Source: an uncultured Bacteroidota bacterium (GTDB lineage: Bacteria; Bacteroidota; Bacteroidia; Flavobacteriales; Flavobacteriaceae). From it: a stretch of DNA of 64,000 nucleotides. The stretch spans positions 1-64,000 of the forward strand of contig CACIJH010000001.1 of assembly GCA_902586905.1 (NCBI GenBank). The letters are read 5' to 3'. Every line of letters starts with the position of its first letter. The stretch's first letter is position 1. Under the pieces are notes generated by a model that was not told where the DNA came from, ran no database searches, and saw nothing but the letters and a program-made list of their open reading frames with translations. Of this stretch, positions 1-10,300 are shown in pieces. A program made the position numbers and the translations under genes.

Positions 1-1
1 A

Positions 2-742
2 CATAAACAGTTTGACGGCACTGCCGTATTAAAAGGGATTTCAACTGAATTTAAGAGAGGAAAAACAAATTTGGTGATTGGTCAAAGTGGTTCTGGTAAA
101 ACTGTTTTGCTCAAAATTCTTTTAGGTCTTTTTAGGCCAAACAGTGGTGAAATTTATTTTGACAACACTTCATTTACTTCAATGTCGGAAGATGAACATA
201 GGATTCTGCGAAGAGAAATCGGTATGGTTTTTCAAGGAAGTGCACTCTTCGATTCGATGAGTGTGGTTGAAAATGTACTGTTTCCAATGCGAATGCTAAC
301 CAAGTTTTCAGAAGCAGAAATGATCGATCAAGCCGAGGCTGTCATCGAGCGCGTAAACCTGATAGATGCAAGACATAAATTACCCAATGAAATCTCAGGT
401 GGTATGCAAAAGCGTGTCGCCATTGCTCGGGCAGTTGTGATGCGACCCAAATATCTCTTTTGTGACGAACCCAACTCTGGTCTTGATCCTAAAACAGCTA
501 TTGTTATCGACAACCTTATTCAAGAGCTCACAAAAGAGTATGACATTACCACTGTTATCAATTCACATGATATGAATTCTGTAATGGAAATAGGCGAAAC
601 CATTCTCTTTTTGAAAGATGGAAATAAAGCCTGGGAAGGGTCGAATAAAAACATATTTAAGACTGATAACGAAGCTGTTACAGACTTTGTCTACTCCTCA
701 AATTTATTCAAAAAATTACGAAAGCTTTATCTCAGCGATTAA
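2..742 (+). CDS. ABC transporter ATP-binding protein, MlaF-like (5' partial)
   Basis: The reading frame is open to the left edge, so the start lies outside the window; 246 codons are visible. It is a complete-looking ABC ATPase core: Walker A GQSGSGKT, Q-loop in MVFQGSALF, signature SGGMQKR, Walker B YLFCDEP followed by SGLDP, and the switch histidine in NSHDM. The SGGMQKRVAIARA signature and the short 'SALFDSMSV' segment after the Q-loop are typical of the MlaF/Ttg2A branch. That branch energises retrograde phospholipid (or solvent) transport between outer and inner membranes together with an MlaE permease and an MCE protein. An MlaE permease gene would be expected just upstream, outside the window. 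Its stop overlaps the stop of the convergent DUF389 gene by 4 bases. The ATPase assignment is sure; the Mla substrate role is inferred from subfamily resemblance. Confidence 0.88.
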   Translation, partial: HKQFDGTAVLKGISTEFKRGKTNLVIGQSGSGKTVLLKILLGLFRPNSGEIYFDNTSFTSMSEDEHRILRREIGMVFQGSALFDSMSVVENVLFPMRMLTKFSEAEMIDQAEAVIERVNLIDARHKLPNEISGGMQKRVAIARAVVMRPKYLFCDEPNSGLDPKTAIVIDNLIQELTKEYDITTVINSHDMNSVMEIGETILFLKDGNKAWEGSNKNIFKTDNEAVTDFVYSSNLFKKLRKLYLSD

Positions 743-2175
743 TTCCTTTTGAGGACAAAGGGTCGCTCCTGCAGCTGAATCGACAACCAATTTCGCAAAC
801 GCTCTTCCTCCGATTGAATAGCAATTGAATCTAAAGAAGAATCCCACTGCATACGAAAAACTGCAATTGTGTCAATCTTATCAAAGTTTGAAATATAAGT
901 TTGCGCATAACTTAGCTCACGCACATAAGGGCTGATGACTCTCAGCTCTGCAATGATTTGATCAAATGATATATGATCGGTGTTTTGTTGGCTAAGCTCC
1001 CCTATTTTGGTTTGAAGCGACTCAATCTCATTTTGCTGTCGTATGAGCTCCAATGAGTCTCGTTTGCGCAACTCAATCAAATAACGTTGCTGGTCAAACT
1101 GATTGACTTCTCTTTCCAATTGATTGATAATCAACTTTGCATTGTTGAGTGATTCATAAGATTTAATCCTCTCCTTCAACAAACGCTCAACTGCTGGGTC
1201 GAGAGGTGCAACACCAAAGGAGTTGATCACCACTTTAGGTTGAGCATCATCATACTCAATACGTGCTGTCTGACGAAGATAATCGGCATTGTCAATCCCC
1301 TGAATTTCATTCTCTAAAAACAATTGTGCAGCAGCTTGAAAACGACTCTGTTGTAATACATCAACAAAAGTAAATCCAGCGGGGATCGCCATTAATAAAG
1401 CTAGTAATGTAGCCAGGTGCGATATCCGACGTCGTTTTTTAGCATTTGCATACTCTGTCATTGGGAATCGCAAAAGTTTGACGACCAAATAGGCAGCAAG
1501 GGCGATAAAACTTGCATTGATGGCAAATAAATACAACGCCCCAAGTGCATAGGCGATGTTGGAATGCGCAAGTGCATAACCAACAGTGCAAAGGGGTGGC
1601 ATGAGGGCAGTGGCAATCGCAACGCCAAAAATGACAGAGGCAATTGTACCCTTTTTTGTTCGTGCAATGATCAAGGCTAAACCCCCAAAAAAGGCGATCA
1701 ATACATCTCGAATATCAGGACTCACACGAGCCAAAAGCTCACTCGACTCCTCACGTAGTGGAAAAAGTGCGAAAAAAAGAAAGGCAGTAATTACACTCAA
1801 CAATACCATGACACCGAAGTTCACCAACGATCGACGAAGTGTTGCCAAGTCATTAATCGCCAAGGACACACCTACCCCCAAAACAGGTCCCATAAGGGGT
1901 GCGATTAACATTGCACCAATCACAACAGCAGTGGAATTGGCATTCAGTCCAATGGAAGCAAGAAAAATGGAGCAGATCAATACCCAAGCTGTGGCACCTC
2001 TAAAAGGGATATCATCTTGAATCGCTTGAATTGTTGCTCTGTAATCTGTGTCTTTACGAATAGATAAAAGGGTAGCCATAAATTGAAAAAGACTTTTAAA
2101 AAACCCTTTTGCATCTTGTTGAACTTCAGCTTTGGCAGCATTGGTTTCTTCTGAAAAATCAAATTTAGATTCCAT
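739..2175 (-). CDS. DUF389 family multi-pass membrane protein with C-terminal coiled coil
   Basis: This 478-residue protein has a short charged N-terminus, then a block of hydrophobic segments (about residues 60-270). The block contains the GAMLIAPLMGPVLGVG and ATALMPPLCTVGYA stretches characteristic of DUF389 (TIGR00341-type) proteins. After the last membrane segment comes a long polar tail. From roughly residue 340 to 420 it is rich in Leu/Glu/Gln/Arg heptads (LIELRKRDSLELIRQQNEIE) and should form a coiled coil. The family has no established biochemical function. It is the last gene of the leftward pdhA-pdhC-SDR-sprT run, 12 bases after sprT. Its stop shares TTAA with the stop of the convergent ABC gene. 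Family membership is clear; function is unknown. Confidence 0.85.
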   Translation of the reverse strand: MESKFDFSEETNAAKAEVQQDAKGFFKSLFQFMATLLSIRKDTDYRATIQAIQDDIPFRGATAWVLICSIFLASIGLNANSTAVVIGAMLIAPLMGPVLGVGVSLAINDLATLRRSLVNFGVMVLLSVITAFLFFALFPLREESSELLARVSPDIRDVLIAFFGGLALIIARTKKGTIASVIFGVAIATALMPPLCTVGYALAHSNIAYALGALYLFAINASFIALAAYLVVKLLRFPMTEYANAKKRRRISHLATLLALLMAIPAGFTFVDVLQQSRFQAAAQLFLENEIQGIDNADYLRQTARIEYDDAQPKVVINSFGVAPLDPAVERLLKERIKSYESLNNAKLIINQLEREVNQFDQQRYLIELRKRDSLELIRQQNEIESLQTKIGELSQQNTDHISFDQIIAELRVISPYVRELSYAQTYISNFDKIDTIAVFRMQWDSSLDSIAIQSEEERLRNWLSIQLQERPFVLKRN

Positions 2176-2187
2176 TCGTTGACATCT

Positions 2188-2784
2188 TTAATTCTCAACT
2201 ATCTGAACCTCACTGTGCGCAGCGAAGAGATAAGTTCTTTTGGTGGCAAGCTCAATGCAAGCGTAGCGTTTTCTACGCAAATGCCCAAGCTCGTAGATCT
2301 CTCCATTGCTTGCTTGAAAGCGAGTACCAGTTTCTAACTCAAAAATAAAGTTTTTATCATTAGCAGGGTCATATTGCTTTAGTGCAATTGCCAATTGAGG
2401 GTCAGCGTCTAGGGTCGCTTTGGGATTCTTCATATGCTTTGCCAAAAGCCCCAATAGGTTTTCAGGAAAAATTTGATCTTGCAGAAATGGCAACATTTGC
2501 ATTTTAAACGTTTGTTTCCAAATCGAACCATGCGGTTGGGTTCTGAATGGGTGTTGCTGCATGACCAACCAATGAGCCCACTCATGGATAAAAGTGATTA
2601 AAAATCGATAGGGGTTTTCCATTTTATTTAAAGTAATCTGAAATCTTCCATCAGGAAATTTTCGAAAATCACCATGCTTTGTTCGTCTTGGATTGACAAC
2701 ACGAATAGAGACTGGATGGTCTTTGACCAAGTTAAGACATCTAGAACGCGCATTGACTGGCAAATACTTCTTAAAAGTACTCAT
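2188..2784 (-). CDS. SprT-like zinc metalloprotease domain protein
   Basis: A 198-residue protein with the zinc-protease motif HEWAHW (HExxH) in the middle, preceded by the TFI segment and by a basic N-terminal region. This arrangement is typical of SprT/Spartan-like domains. The C-terminal third (FELETGTRFQASNGEIYELG) resembles the treble-clef-like tail of SprT-like proteins, but no obvious CxxC pair is visible. Bacterial SprT proteins are poorly characterised; eukaryotic Spartan digests DNA-protein crosslinks, so a DNA-repair protease role is only an inference. The start codon overlaps the stop of the upstream SDR gene in ATGA, so the two are translationally coupled within the pdh operon. 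Confidence 0.8.
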   Translation of the reverse strand: MSTFKKYLPVNARSRCLNLVKDHPVSIRVVNPRRTKHGDFRKFPDGRFQITLNKMENPYRFLITFIHEWAHWLVMQQHPFRTQPHGSIWKQTFKMQMLPFLQDQIFPENLLGLLAKHMKNPKATLDADPQLAIALKQYDPANDKNFIFELETGTRFQASNGEIYELGHLRRKRYACIELATKRTYLFAAHSEVQIVEN

Positions 2785-3458
2785 GGTGTGGATTGACTGA
2801 TCGGAAGTACTTTGCCGTTGTACAAATGATGCCCATTGAGTGAAAAGTCGGCAATATAGGTTGCCATTTGTGCTGCTGAAACAGGAGCTTTGTAGTCTGG
2901 AAATGCCTCTGCAAGCATCTCTGTTTGAACAGCTCCCAATGCCAAGGCATTACAACGCGGACCATTGTCTTTAAACTCCTCAGCCAATAACTCGGTTAGT
3001 ATCCCCAAGGCACCTTTACTGCTACTGTAGGCAGCCAATCCTGGAAATTTGGCAGTGCCATTGACACCTCCCATACTACTGATGTTAAGAATGTGACTCT
3101 CTGTTGTCAATAATGGAAGTAGATGCCGAATCAATTGAGCAGCCCCAAAAACATTGACACGATAAACAGCTTCAAAATCAGCATATGTGGTCTCAGCAAA
3201 AGGCTTGTTGATGAGCATTCCGGCATTGTTGATGACAGCATCAAAATGATCAACATCACATGATTGAACCCAATCGACTATTTGTTGTTCGTCAGAAAGG
3301 TCGATTGATACAGGATGTATGCCTTTGATTTTCTCGAGTTCATCTGTGTTTCTAGACAAAGCCCAAACCTCATGCTCCAAGTCCAAAAACCTATCAACCA
3401 AAGCGCGACCAATCCCACGACTGGCACCAGTTACAATGACACGTTTAGGAGATTGCAT
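2781..3458 (-). CDS. Short-chain dehydrogenase/reductase (SDR) family oxidoreductase
   Basis: A classical SDR of 225 residues. It has the Rossmann motif TGASRGIG at the N-terminus, NNAG in the middle, the catalytic Ser (ILNISSMGG) and the YSSSKG (YxxxK) pair. The substrate is not predictable. I start it at the ATG that gives MQSPKRVIVTG. The frame is open further upstream (to 3560), but that extension would overlap pdhC by about 100 bases and lacks SDR character. It follows pdhC by 4 bases and overlaps sprT by 4 bases, so it is inside the pyruvate dehydrogenase operon. No known step of the PDH complex needs an SDR. Confidence 0.85.
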   Translation of the reverse strand: MQSPKRVIVTGASRGIGRALVDRFLDLEHEVWALSRNTDELEKIKGIHPVSIDLSDEQQIVDWVQSCDVDHFDAVINNAGMLINKPFAETTYADFEAVYRVNVFGAAQLIRHLLPLLTTESHILNISSMGGVNGTAKFPGLAAYSSSKGALGILTELLAEEFKDNGPRCNALALGAVQTEMLAEAFPDYKAPVSAAQMATYIADFSLNGHHLYNGKVLPISQSTP

Positions 3459-3462
3459 AGTG

Positions 3463-5067
3463 TTAAATGACCAGGCGTAAGGGTTGTTCGATATATTCCC
3501 GAAGTGTTTGAAGGAATTGCGCACCTGTAGCACCATCAACTGTTCGATGGTCGCAGGCAAGTGTTAGTTTCATCGTACTTCTAACGACAATCTCTCCGTC
3601 TTTCACAACTGGTTTTTGCACAATTGCACCAACGGAAAGTATGGCTGAGTTGGGTTGGTTGATAATCGATGTAAATTCGTCTATCCCAAACATACCAAGG
3701 TTGGAAATGGTAAAGGTACTTCCTTCCATTTCGTCAGGTGCAAGTTTTTTGTCACGAGCACGAACAGCGTAATCTTTGACTTGTGTACCAATTTGTGGCA
3801 ATGCCATTTCATCTGCAAATCGCACAACTGGAACAACCAATCCATCAGGAACAGCGACAGCTACACCAATATGAACGTGGTGATTGAGCTGCATGCGATC
3901 ATCATACCAGCGTGAATTTACCTGTGGGTGTTGTTTAAGTGCCAAAGCTGTTGCTTTTACAACGATGTCATTAAATGATATTTTGGTGTCGGGCAGCTCA
4001 TTGTATTGCTTTCGGAATGCAATGGCAGCATCCATATCAAATTCTACAGAGAGGTAGTAATGAGGTGCGCTAAATTTAGACTCTGCAAGTCTTTTGGCAA
4101 TCACCTTTCGCATTTGCGAATTTGGAATATCTTCTGACGACTCCTGTCCTTTAGTTACAAATGGTGCTGCACTTGTTGCTGCACTGGGGACAAACTGTTC
4201 GATATCACGCTTTACGATTCTACCATGCTCACCAGAACCTTGTACCTGACTAAGATCAATTCCTTTTTCAGCAGCCATTTTTTTGGCAAGGGGTGATGCC
4301 ATAATCCTTTGATTACTATTGGCAGAAGTCTGTACCACTGCTTTTTCTACAGCTTCAGAGGGCTTGGTTGTAGTTGTTGGTGGTGCATCGGTAGTAGTTG
4401 TTTTAGGCTCTTCTGTCTTGGGGGTGTCTGCGCTTGACGCTGCAGCCAAAACAGCAGCAACATCAGTTCCACTAGGGCCAATGATTGCAAGCAAGCTATC
4501 AACAGCAGCTGATTCGCCTACCTGTACCCCAATGTGTAACAACTCTCCTGCATAAAAAGACTCAAACTCCATGGTTGCCTTATCTGTTTCGATTTCAGCA
4601 AGGATTTCGCCTTCCTCAACAGTATCGCCAACCCCTTTGAGCCACGATGCAACTGTTCCTTCTTCCATAGTGTCGCTCAAACGAGGCATTTTAACAACCT
4701 CAACACCCTCTGGTATGGTTGCCGCTGGCTGTTCTGCTGACTCTTCAGGCTGGGTTTCTTCTGCTTCTAGAGTTTCTTCTGTAGCAGCTTTCGCTGACTC
4801 CTCATTGAGCAAACCACTGATATCTTCACCCTCGTCACCAATAATGGCGAGCAAACTATCTACAGCAGCACTTTCCCCTTCTGCAATTCCGATGTACAAT
4901 AAAAAACCTTCATTGAAAGATTCAAACTCCATTGTGGCTTTGTCTGTTTCAATTTCAGCGAGAATATCTCCTTCTTCAACTTTATCACCTAATTTTTTGA
5001 GCCATGAAGATACTGTTCCTTCTTCCATGGTATCACTCAATCGCGGCATGTTTACTATAATCGCCAT
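3463..5067 (-). CDS. pdhC: Pyruvate dehydrogenase complex dihydrolipoamide acetyltransferase (E2)
   Basis: This 534-residue E2 core subunit has two N-terminal lipoyl domains (about residues 2-78 and 122-198). Each carries the ETDKATMEFES lipoylation motif, with lysines at about 43 and 163. A Thr/Pro/Glu-rich linker follows, then a peripheral-subunit-binding domain (ASPLAKKMAAEKGIDL to GRIVKRDIE, about 256-291). The C-terminal acyltransferase domain carries the catalytic DHRTVDGA motif. It transfers the acetyl group from lipoamide to CoA, linking glycolysis to the TCA cycle. It starts one base after the pdhA stop, so the two are co-transcribed. The gene for E1beta is not adjacent, and E3 is also elsewhere. 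The nearly identical lipoyl repeats also explain long meaningless antisense frames here. Confidence 0.96.
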   Translation of the reverse strand: MAIIVNMPRLSDTMEEGTVSSWLKKLGDKVEEGDILAEIETDKATMEFESFNEGFLLYIGIAEGESAAVDSLLAIIGDEGEDISGLLNEESAKAATEETLEAEETQPEESAEQPAATIPEGVEVVKMPRLSDTMEEGTVASWLKGVGDTVEEGEILAEIETDKATMEFESFYAGELLHIGVQVGESAAVDSLLAIIGPSGTDVAAVLAAASSADTPKTEEPKTTTTDAPPTTTTKPSEAVEKAVVQTSANSNQRIMASPLAKKMAAEKGIDLSQVQGSGEHGRIVKRDIEQFVPSAATSAAPFVTKGQESSEDIPNSQMRKVIAKRLAESKFSAPHYYLSVEFDMDAAIAFRKQYNELPDTKISFNDIVVKATALALKQHPQVNSRWYDDRMQLNHHVHIGVAVAVPDGLVVPVVRFADEMALPQIGTQVKDYAVRARDKKLAPDEMEGSTFTISNLGMFGIDEFTSIINQPNSAILSVGAIVQKPVVKDGEIVVRSTMKLTLACDHRTVDGATGAQFLQTLREYIEQPLRLVI

Positions 5068-5068
5068 A

Positions 5069-6067
5069 TTATAATTTGTGTGCTATAAATGGATAATCTT
5101 TTTGCTCATAAACAGCATCGTACATCAAAGATGTTTCTGGGTATGGTGAGGATTCTGCAAAGTCTGCACATTCTTGAACCCGTTTTTTTACATCTGCATC
5201 AATGCTAGCCAACTCATCTTCTGTTGCAAACTCGTTTTTCAAAATATGTTCACGCACTTGCGTAATTGGGTCTATTTTTCGATACTCATTCACCTCATCT
5301 TTCGTTCGGTAATGCTGGGCATCAGACATCGAATGACCTCGATATCGATATGTTTTTGCTTCTAGGAAAGTAGGGCCATCTCCTTTTCGTGCTCTGTTGA
5401 TTGCTTCCGAAATACCCTCTGCAACTTTCACAGGGTCCATTCCGTCTATTGGACCACAGGGCATTTCATATCCCAAGCCCAACTTCCAGATATCGGTGTG
5501 ATTGGCAGTTCGCTCAACAGAAGTACCCATGGCATAGCCATTGTTCTCAACGATAAACACCACTGGTAGTTTCCATAGCATTGCTAGATTTAAGGTTTCG
5601 TGAAGTGAACCTTGTCGGACTGCGCCATCACCCATATAACATAAAGTTACAGCGTCACTTCCATGATACTTATCACCAAAAGCCATTCCAGCCCCTAGTG
5701 GAATTTGACCACCAACAATTCCATGCCCCCCATGAAAACGATGTTCTTTGGAAAAAATATGCATTGAGCCTCCCAGACCCTGAGAAGTACCTGTTGATTT
5801 TCCATACAATTCTGCCATCACTTTTTTGGGATCAACACCCATACCAATTGGTTGTACATGATTTCGATAAGCAGTAATCATACGATCTTTGGACAGATCC
5901 ATCGCGTGTAGTGATCCCGCAAGAACAGCCTCTTGGCCATTGTACAAGTGTAAAAAACCTCGTACTTTTTGCTGTATGTAAACAGCCGCTAGCTTGTCTT
6001 CAAACTTGCGCCAAAAAAGCATATTCTCGTACCACGCTACATAGGTTTCTTTGGTAACTTCTTTCAT
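5069..6067 (-). CDS. pdhA: Pyruvate dehydrogenase E1 component subunit alpha
   Basis: The 332-residue E1alpha carries the thiamine-diphosphate motif GDGAVRQGS ending in ENNGYAMG, and the phosphorylation-loop-like region YRYRGHSMSD. It decarboxylates pyruvate together with E1beta and reductively acetylates the E2 lipoyl arm. The start is placed at the ATG giving MKEVTKETYVAWYENM, the usual flavobacterial N-terminus and length. The 11-codon longer frame would begin with a TTG that lies inside a good -7 promoter element (6098-6105), so it cannot be the start. It is the first gene of the leftward operon pdhA-pdhC-SDR-sprT-DUF389. Confidence 0.95.
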   Translation of the reverse strand: MKEVTKETYVAWYENMLFWRKFEDKLAAVYIQQKVRGFLHLYNGQEAVLAGSLHAMDLSKDRMITAYRNHVQPIGMGVDPKKVMAELYGKSTGTSQGLGGSMHIFSKEHRFHGGHGIVGGQIPLGAGMAFGDKYHGSDAVTLCYMGDGAVRQGSLHETLNLAMLWKLPVVFIVENNGYAMGTSVERTANHTDIWKLGLGYEMPCGPIDGMDPVKVAEGISEAINRARKGDGPTFLEAKTYRYRGHSMSDAQHYRTKDEVNEYRKIDPITQVREHILKNEFATEDELASIDADVKKRVQECADFAESSPYPETSLMYDAVYEQKDYPFIAHKL

Positions 6068-6097
6068 AGAATCAATATCTTTAGTGATATCTGACTG

Positions 6098-6105
6098 CAA
6101 AGGTA
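6098..6105 (-). promoter_or_regulatory. Predicted -7 element of the pdhA operon promoter
   Basis: Read on the minus strand this is TACCTTTG, a perfect match to the Bacteroidota -7 consensus TAnnTTTG. It is preceded, 19 bases upstream, by a run of five T that may serve as a degenerate -33 element (consensus TTG). The predicted transcript would start about 25 bases upstream of the pdhA ATG at 6067. Inference from consensus only. Confidence 0.6.
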
Positions 6106-6165
6106 ATGCTTTCGCAGTTTGTGTAAAAACTGAAAAAGCAATTATCCAAACAATGTGAATAGTGA

Positions 6166-7317
6166 TTAGTCCTCTCGGCTATCCCCAAAATTGAATGTGA
6201 GCGAGAATCGTAGCGTGTTTTCGAGAGGGTTGATGACTTTTGTTGCTGAAATTAAATATGAAAGATCAATATCAACAACGTTGTATTTAAAGCCTGCTCC
6301 CAATGTGATAAACTTTCTTGCGCCTTTGAGTTCATGCTCGTTAAAATATCCTGCACGAAGAGCGAAAGCGTTATTATAATTAAATTCGGCTCCAAAAGCC
6401 CAGGTAAACTCTTGCAACTCTTCACTGAATCCATCTGGCGCATCTCCAAACGACTTAAAGATTCCACTGAGAAAACTCACGTCAGGTTGAATATATCCAG
6501 TGATGATTTCTTCTCCATCGGCGTTTGTGGAAACAATGGGTTCACTTGGGGTTGGCACAAGCAATTTGTTGATTTCTAGACCAAAAGAGAGGGTGTTATA
6601 GCTATCGAGAATAAGATCAAGACCTCCTCCTAGTTTCAGGTTTGTTGGCAAGTAATCTGCATAGCCGTCTGTTTCGTAAGTCAACTTTGGCCCAAGGTTG
6701 CTGACGTAAAATCCACCACGCCACTTGCCGTCAAAGGTGCCTATGTTAAGTTCATCAGATTGGTAATACCCCGAAATTCCAAAGGCCACTGTGCTGGCCG
6801 CTGAGGCATCATCAGTTGCAGAACCAAGTTTTAAATCTGAGTTGATAAATGCGCCTGTAACACCCATAGAAAATGATTCATTGAGCTTTAACGCATAAGA
6901 AAAATCCAAAACAAATTCGTTTGGACGTTCAATAAGAGGGTTGATAAAATCGGCAGGTGTTTGCCCAATTTCTATTTCGCCCAGACTAAAATATTTTAGG
7001 CTTGTTGCCCAAGCTGCACGTTCTGAAATAACCCTGTAATAGGAAACATTTGCCAAGAAGATATCATTGACCAATTGACTTAGGTAGGGAGTGTAGCTCA
7101 CGCCAATACCCGATTCGCTCGGTGCAAAACTGTACTTTGAGGGATTCCAGTTTTGAGAGTAAGCATCAGGTGTTGTTGCAACCCCTTGTTCGCCCATCCC
7201 TGCTGATCTAGCATCAGAAGTGATAAGTAAAAAAGGAACCCCCGTGGTAATGACTCGATTTTGACTATATAAAAGGGATGTAAATAGGATTAATAATAGA
7301 CCAAAATATTTTTTCAT
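6166..7317 (-). CDS. porV: Type IX secretion system outer membrane channel/shuttle protein PorV
   Basis: A 383-residue outer-membrane beta-barrel protein. A signal peptide (MKKYFGLLLILFTSLLYSQ) is followed by the conserved PorV opening TTGVPFLLITSDARSAGMGEQG and NWNPSKYSF. Many alternating strands and a terminal aromatic strand (RFSLTFNFG) follow. PorV binds the C-terminal signal domains of T9SS cargo after SprA translocation and delivers them to the PorU attachment complex. It starts 8 bases after the porU stop and is surely co-transcribed with it. The porU-porV pair next to a divergent gldJ is a conserved flavobacterial arrangement. Confidence 0.93.
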   Translation of the reverse strand: MKKYFGLLLILFTSLLYSQNRVITTGVPFLLITSDARSAGMGEQGVATTPDAYSQNWNPSKYSFAPSESGIGVSYTPYLSQLVNDIFLANVSYYRVISERAAWATSLKYFSLGEIEIGQTPADFINPLIERPNEFVLDFSYALKLNESFSMGVTGAFINSDLKLGSATDDASAASTVAFGISGYYQSDELNIGTFDGKWRGGFYVSNLGPKLTYETDGYADYLPTNLKLGGGLDLILDSYNTLSFGLEINKLLVPTPSEPIVSTNADGEEIITGYIQPDVSFLSGIFKSFGDAPDGFSEELQEFTWAFGAEFNYNNAFALRAGYFNEHELKGARKFITLGAGFKYNVVDIDLSYLISATKVINPLENTLRFSLTFNFGDSRED

Positions 7318-7325
7318 ACCAAATT

Positions 7326-10300
7326 TTATTTCCTAATTATTCTATGTGTTTCGGTGTGCTTAGTATCTGATAACGTAGATTTTAGCGTTATCGTGCACAA
7401 ATATACTCCCTTATTTAATTCTGTGCCATCATTTGATTGACCGTTCCAGAAAATTTCACTATTCATGTTTGATCCTGAATACACTGTTTTTTCTTCTTCC
7501 CACACTAATTTGCCATTGATATCATGTATAACAATATAGGCGTCTAACATTTCGCGTGGCTTGTTGTGAGTGACCCAAAATGTTGTTTGTGTTTCAAATG
7601 GGTTGGGCACATTATAAATTCCATTGATCAAAATTGCATTGTCTTCTGACACAACAAATGCAATCGTTTTGGTTGATGGGTTATTATAAGTATCCCAAGC
7701 CGTTACTGAAAGTTCATGGGAGCCAGGGGTAAGATCGTTGAACAAATATGTAAGAGATCCAGATTGAAAATCACCCAAGTTTGTGCGATAGAAGTTATTT
7801 AAAACAATAGGATTCTGCGTGACTCCATCCAGCACGGCCAAGAGTTCATGCCCCAATCCACCAGAAGTATTAATTCCATTTTCGTCTGAAAATTTTGCGA
7901 TTAAAACAGGGTTTGACCCTGTCATATCTCCACTTACAAAGTTTTCGTCATTCAAAAAAAGTTCAATATCTGGTCCTGTAGTGTCATCCACTTGATTAGG
8001 GTTAATCCCACCAATGGAGATTTCAGTTGACAAACCTGTTTTTTTATTGGAGCTGTCGTTTGAAATTGCGTAAAGGCTGATTCGTGCTTGACCCACAGGA
8101 AGTGATATATCTTTGGGGATGATCAGCTCAATATTCCAAAATCCATTTTCAACTTCAGCATTTCCCTTAAACACAACATTGCCTAATGCGTCATAGGTGA
8201 AGGTTCCATTTCCATCGTTGCCAAGGGTTGTTTTTTGAATTTCTTTGTCAAAGATTGTCAATACGACCTCCCCATTGAATTGATCCAAAAGTTCCCCATT
8301 TTCATCCGATACTTGTCCAGCAAGATTGACACGATCGAGCGCGCGAAGTTGCTTATCTGAATCCTCTAATGAGTCAATCTGACTTCCATTGATATGCGTC
8401 AATTCAACTCTTTCATTAGGGACAGCGAGCTTGAGGGCTGGGTCGCCAATAAAGAAAATGATACGTCGCTGTGATGTTCCTGAAAATTCATTTTTTGATA
8501 AGCGCAATGCCTCTGCAATGGTTGGGTAGTCATCCTCACCATAGGCAAACAAATGCTTGGCTATGCTTTGATTGTATGAGATCCCATTTGTCACATAAAT
8601 TTGTCTTGTCGTTGAAATCAGTCCAATGACTCCTCCTGCAGGATTCGAAACGCTTGCCTCTCCAGCAGTATAAACTTCTGGATTATCAAATCGACTAAAC
8701 TCACAAGTTGAAGTAATAAAAAGGGGATATCTTCCGGGGTTATACAGTCGCTGGGCAAGTTCTTCGTCAAAGAATTTTTCTGACCCTAGTCCACTTTCAC
8801 CACCATGACCAAAATAATTTATCGCAAGTGAGCCCTGAATAAACTGATTTTCAAGAGCTAGATTTACACCCGGATACCTTGCGCCAGAAGCAGAAACAGT
8901 CTGCTCGTAAGCATCTGAGTGTATTTTCTGTAAATTTATAAAAGGCTTGTTGTACACAACCTGTTGACCAAGGGCATCAAGTCTTTCTTGAATAATTGTT
9001 TCCCATCCTTGATCAGGATCGTCAGAGAGAATCGTGAATGTATTTTGCCAATCTCCTTCTGCCAAACTATAATCGATTGACTTGTTTACCATTGCCAAAG
9101 CACCCTCTTTTGTATCAAACAGGATTCGACCAACAGCCAAATCCATTCGATCTGAAAAACCAAGATCTCCTTCATCATCATCCATCATCGTGTAAAAATC
9201 GTCTGACATATAGCTATTTGCCAAATGAAAACTATGCAACGCATGATAGGTCGGAACAATCATATTATTGTTGGGCACTCGATCTTTATAATCATAACTT
9301 GTGTCGCCAAACAAGCACAAATACTTTGGTTTATTGTCCTCTGAATTGTTGAGATATGCGTATCGAACAGCATTGCGTATGGCTACGATATCTATGTTTC
9401 CAGCGCTAAAATCATCATAGATTTCGGATAGAGTCAAGACAACGGATTTTAACCCTGCGTGTGTGCGATGATGGGCTGCAAGCTTGTTGGCCTCCTCAGT
9501 AAAATCATCATGCGTAACGATGATATATTCTGCCTCATTTGCCAGTCGCTCTCGCAGTTGGGGTGATGTAAAAACATCGCCATAATCACTTCGTTTGGGT
9601 GTATATACATCATTTGAATTGTGTAAATGAAAACGTTCAGTGGTGTCACTCTGGCTGAAATAAACATTTCCATTGTTGGGTTGGTAAACACTGATATTGC
9701 CATTGGTATGTAACTCCCAAACTGCATCAGTATTCGAAGCTTTGTAGGTGGCTGAAGGCTCTGTATGAAGCCTAAACTGTCCATCACCTCCGTCAAGGGT
9801 TCGCTGATAGGTCAGGCGTATGTAATCGATATAACCAACTGAAGAGCTCAGTCCTGCACCATCGTACTGTAAGTTTACATTTACATCATTTGAAGATGGA
9901 GTGAGCAATAAGCTAGCTGTATTTTCTGTTGCTTTGGTTAGCATTTGAGTCGAGGAAAAGTTTACCGATGTGCTTTCGCTTTCCACACGAACGTTAATTT
10001 GATTGGTGTTTGATGACGATCCTGCAGCAGCAACTTTGACATCAATTGGAGTTGACCCAGCACGATTGACCAATTGAAATGGGTAGTCTTTAGAGGCGTT
10101 GTGAAGAAGGCGATCACCAAACCATTTTCGCCCCATTTGAGCAACATTGACCAAATCTTCTTCAAAATGTAAATCGACCGATGCTGAAGTTTGTGCATCT
10201 TCAGCAACTAGTTGATAGGAATTGATACTGACTCGCAACCCATCTCCTCCCCCATGTGATATTATATAATGTGACTTGTCATGATACAAATTAATAGCAG

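Noticed and set aside
1586-2020. 144-codon rightward frame inside the DUF389 gene
   Set aside because: Antisense shadow of a membrane-helix region; composition is low complexity and no start context is seen.
4571-5074. 167-codon rightward frame opposite the E2 lipoyl domains
   Set aside because: It is the antisense of the Glu/Ala/Ser-rich lipoyl repeats, has no recognisable domain, and pdhC is certain.
6068-6100. Longer pdhA start at a TTG (6100)
   Set aside because: It overlaps the predicted -7 element 6098-6105 and lies outside the conserved E1alpha N-terminus.
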